DNA of 6,270 nucleotides, taken from the NCBI GenBank assembly GCA_003133005.1, contig PKZI01000201.1:195-6464 (forward strand), read 5' to 3'. The notes under the pieces are model-generated. The model did not search any database, was not told where the DNA came from, and saw nothing but the letters and a program-made list of their open reading frames with translations. This document shows positions 4,066-6,270 of this stretch, piece after piece (positions within the stretch are counted from its first letter, which is position 1; every line of letters begins with the position of its first letter). Source of the stretch: Acidimicrobiaceae bacterium. GTDB taxonomy: Bacteria; Actinomycetota; Acidimicrobiia; Acidimicrobiales; RAAP-2. The translations under genes and the position numbers were made by a program.

Positions 4066-6270
4066 TTACGAGACAACCACGTAGTTGACCTTGCAGGACT
4101 TCCCGTTTGCGAGGACAATCGTGAACGTGCGGACTCCCTTAAGTTGGAGAGCCGACAACGCCACCTTCACGGTGAGGTTTGTTCCGGTGTCGTGGGACAC
4201 AACGGCCTTGATGCCAGCGGCGTTGCTCTTGATGGTGGGCTGTCCGTAGAAGCCAGAACCAAGGATCTTCACCGTGGTGGACTTCGCCACGGCAATCCTG
4301 CCAACCACCTTGAACGCGTGTGGGTCCACCGCGAGAACGGCAGAAGGCGCCGCTACCGTGATGGTCACCGTCGTGGGCGCCGATGAAGCCGCGGCGTACG
4401 TGCCGTCACTGGCCTTTGAGACAGTGACGGTGCATGTGCCCGCTGCCGTCGCGCTAAGCGTGGCGCCTGTGACTACGCATCCCGCGGTACCCGCAGTGGT
4501 GACTGCATAGGTCACTGCGCCCGTCCCCGAACCTCCAGATGAGGTGAGGTCGAGCGGTGTGCCAAGAACGCCACCGGTGCTCGTAAGCGAGAGGGCTAAT
4601 TGTGGGGCGAGTGTGCTGCTCGCACTACTGGCACCACCACCACCGCCGCCGCCACCGCAGCCAGGTGAGGCAACAGTCTCAGGCACTGCGGTGATCGTGA
4701 ATTGGCCACTGGACGTGTTGCTCGCACTGTCAATGACAGTCACGGTGAACGTTTGTGTCGTCGCTGTCGCCGTGGTGTTTGCGGCACCGAGCTGGGAGAT
4801 CAAGCCTGACGTGGTGTCGAGGCTCAAGCCAGCGGGAAGCGAACCAGCGGTAAGTGAGTACGCGTACGTCCCACTACCACCCGATGCTTCTGCTCCACTG
4901 AATGAGTAGGAACCCGCGCCATCGTTCAACGTAGGAGGTGTACCTGTTCCAATGGCGAGCGATGAACCAACGATGAACGCGTACGTGTTCTCGATGATCG
5001 CACCGTCCGCGTCAGTGACAAAGACGTCCACTTGCATGTCGGTGGCGTTGCTCGCGACCGTGCCCGAGAATTCGCCTGTGCTGGTGTTAAACGCCAGACC
5101 GTCAGGTGTGGTGTCACCGTCGTTGTAGGTGTAGGGCGTCACGCCGCCGGTTGCGGCGTCGCCGTTCCAACTAAAGCCCGTCTCGTTTGGATAGATCGTG
5201 GGCGGGTTCGCCGTTGACTGGAAGGCGAGCGGTGCACCGACAATGAAGTCGTAGGTGTTCTCGATCACGTTGCCTGCACTGTCGCTCGCGAACACATCTA
5301 CCTGGGTGTCTACAGCATTCATGCTCGGTGAGCCCGAGAACTCACCCGTCGAAGGATTAAACGTCAGACCGTCAAAGGTTGAGGGCTGGGCAGAGTACGT
5401 GTAGTAGGGGAACGTCGCGTACGGTGAGCCACCGGTCGCGGTGTCGCCGTCCCAGGTGTAACTTGCCTGACCCGGGTCAATCGTGGGCGGGTTCGCCGTC
5501 GAAACGAAGGCGAGATCCGAACCAACGATGAACGTGTAGGTGTTCTCAATGATCACACCGTTCGCGTCCGTGACAAAGACGTCCACTTGGGTGTCGGCGG
5601 CGTTGCTCGCGACCGTGCCCGAGAATTCGCCTGTGCTGGTGTTAAACGCCAGACCGTCAGGTGTGGTGTCACCGTCGTTGTAGGTGTAGGGCGTCGTGCC
5701 ACCAGTTGCGGCGTCGCCGTCCCAACTGAAGCCCGTCTCATTTGGGTAGATGGTGGGAGGGTTCGTAGTCGAAACGAAGCTCAGGGGTGCGGCGACCGTA
5801 AAGTCATATGCCTGACTCTCGGTGTTAGCGAGCGCGTCGGTTGCAGTTATGACCACTGACGCTGCGGTAACGTCAGCTGCGGGTGTACCCGACACTGTTA
5901 CACTGCTGGGATCGAGCGTCAAGCCGTCAGGCAGCGTACCCGTGTAACTGTAAGTAATTGGTGACGTGCCGCCGGTGACCGCGTCACCGTTCCAGGAGTA
6001 GAGAGTCTGTCCTGGATCGATTGCGGGCGGAGCGGTCGTCGACATTGCGCTCATGGCGTTGTCGACGGTGAAAGTGAAGTAACCCGATACGGAGTCATTC
6101 GCACTGTCGGTCGCCGAAATAATGGCAGTGACCGTCGTTCCCGAAAGGTCTGTCGTGTCAGTTCCCGTGATCGAACCGTCAGCGTTCAGCGTGAGACCAC
6201 TGGGCAAGGTGTTGTAATACGGATACGTATACGAATACGTGTATCCACCGGACCCGCCGGTCGCTTGGAC
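4066..6270 (-). CDS. Large secreted or surface protein with Ig-like repeats (N-terminus off right edge)
   Basis: The frame is open from the right edge (first codon 6270-6268) to TAA at 4068-4066: 734 residues with no true start in the window. The region holds about six Ig-like units of roughly 90-95 residues, each with a PPxI/L opening, a GGxxPYTY-like strand, a LPxGLxxxxxTGxxSG turn (as in TPDGLAFNTSTGEFSG) and a closing NTYxFxV strand, resembling putative Ig (He_PIG, PF05345) domains. An eight-glycine hinge (539-546) follows, then a Ser/Thr/Gly-rich beta module (about 558-640) with Cys598 and Cys613, and a C-terminal module (about 645-734) with GSGFYGQP, HDTGTNLTVKV and LANGKSCKV, resembling an IPT/TIG-like end domain of Acidimicrobiia surface proteins. 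There are no membrane segments and no LPxTG signal. Composition (Thr, Ser, Gly, Asp rich, few Lys) fits an extracellular role, perhaps adhesion; the ligand is unknown. Confidence 0.88.
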   Translation of the reverse strand, partial: VQATGGSGGYTYSYTYPYYNTLPSGLTLNADGSITGTDTTDLSGTTVTAIISATDSANDSVSGYFTFTVDNAMSAMSTTAPPAIDPGQTLYSWNGDAVTGGTSPITYSYTGTLPDGLTLDPSSVTVSGTPAADVTAASVVITATDALANTESQAYDFTVAAPLSFVSTTNPPTIYPNETGFSWDGDAATGGTTPYTYNDGDTTPDGLAFNTSTGEFSGTVASNAADTQVDVFVTDANGVIIENTYTFIVGSDLAFVSTANPPTIDPGQASYTWDGDTATGGSPYATFPYYTYSAQPSTFDGLTFNPSTGEFSGSPSMNAVDTQVDVFASDSAGNVIENTYDFIVGAPLAFQSTANPPTIYPNETGFSWNGDAATGGVTPYTYNDGDTTPDGLAFNTSTGEFSGTVASNATDMQVDVFVTDADGAIIENTYAFIVGSSLAIGTGTPPTLNDGAGSYSFSGAEASGGSGTYAYSLTAGSLPAGLSLDTTSGLISQLGAANTTATATTQTFTVTVIDSASNTSSGQFTITAVPETVASPGCGGGGGGGGASSASSTLAPQLALSLTSTGGVLGTPLDLTSSGGSGTGAVTYAVTTAGTAGCVVTGATLSATAAGTCTVTVSKASDGTYAAASSAPTTVTITVAAPSAVLAVDPHAFKVVGRIAVAKSTTVKILGSGFYGQPTIKSNAAGIKAVVSHDTGTNLTVKVALSALQLKGVRTFTIVLANGKSCKVNYVVVS
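4954..5210 (-). repeat. Ig-like repeat copy A2 (DNA-level duplicate of 5509-5765)
   Basis: This segment aligns without gaps to 5509-5765 (offset 555 bp, 185 codons). By hand I count about 23 differences in 257 bases, roughly 91% identity. The inner 97 bases (5044-5140) are identical to 5599-5695. The encoded unit carries PTIYPNETGFSWNGDAATGG and TPDGLAFNTSTGEFSG. A more diverged unit lies between the two copies, giving an A-B-A order. Confidence 0.88.
5509..5765 (-). repeat. Ig-like repeat copy A1 (DNA-level duplicate of 4954-5210)
   Basis: This is the partner of the copy above, encoding a unit with PTIYPNETGFSWDGDAATGG and the same TPDGLAFNTSTGEFSG turn. Most differences sit in the outer parts (about 23 in 160 bases), whereas 5599-5695 is unchanged. 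The interposed unit B (about 5216-5505) shares protein-level structure and phrases such as STGEFSG and VIENTY but has drifted much further in DNA. Confidence 0.88.

Noticed and set aside
4621..4660. ACC/GCC run as a microsatellite or CRISPR-like element
   Set aside because: It is simply the in-frame codons for eight glycines (4633-4656) using mixed GGT and GGC; no spacer-repeat structure exists anywhere in the window.
5032..5859. Similar plus-strand frames at 5032-5217 and 5587-5859 (GGVARDRAREFACAGVKRQTV)
   Set aside because: Their similarity comes only from lying opposite the two duplicated Ig-like repeats; they are antisense shadows, as is 4544-4909.
4066..6207. Start codon at 6207 for the surface protein
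   Set aside because: The codon is TTG reading the Leu of a LPSGLTL turn in an Ig-like repeat, and the same frame continues open with repeat-like sequence to the right edge. The gene is truncated by the window, not started there.

Overview
The window looks like a chromosomal segment of an actinobacterium, and an acidimicrobial lineage is my best guess. This rests on moderate to high GC, a tRNA gene without an encoded CCA end, TAGACT/TAnnnT-type -10 hexamers, two antitoxin genes with no convincing Shine-Dalgarno site, and a surface protein whose C-terminal module resembles ones I remember from Acidimicrobiia. The taxonomic call is inference, not shown directly.

Layout from left to right. (1) 1-881, minus strand: the N-terminal 293 residues of an APC-superfamily amino acid permease that runs off the left edge. 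(2) 882-1354: a gene-free stretch with the probable permease promoter (TATATT -10 and a near-consensus UP-element-like A/T tract), two short palindromes in the presumed 5' leader, and a likely tRNA promoter. (3) 1355-1426, plus strand: tRNA-Arg(CCG). (4) 1558-3095, minus strand: a two-gene AbiE-type (type IV) toxin-antitoxin operon, antitoxin first, then the nucleotidyltransferase toxin, joined by a 4-nt GTGA overlap. (5) 3096-3340: the intergenic region shared by two divergent toxin-antitoxin operons, with a candidate inverted-repeat operator at each end. (6) 3341-3918, plus strand: a ribbon-helix-helix antitoxin followed by a Doc-type Fic toxin, also joined by a GTGA overlap. (7) 4009-4052: a strong hairpin terminator serving the gene on its right. 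(8) 4066 to the right edge, minus strand: at least 734 residues of a secreted or cell-surface protein made of Ig-like repeats, a polyglycine hinge and two C-terminal modules.

The centre is a compact stability or defence cassette: two unrelated toxin-antitoxin modules, back to back, immediately downstream of a tRNA-Arg gene, a common genomic-island position. Each module probably represses itself through operators in the 245-bp spacer. The flanking permease and adhesin-like gene look functionally unrelated. Both toxin families are known. The less familiar material is the surface protein, including a repeat pair with 97 identical nucleotides inside more diverged flanks, and the paired arrangement of the operators.
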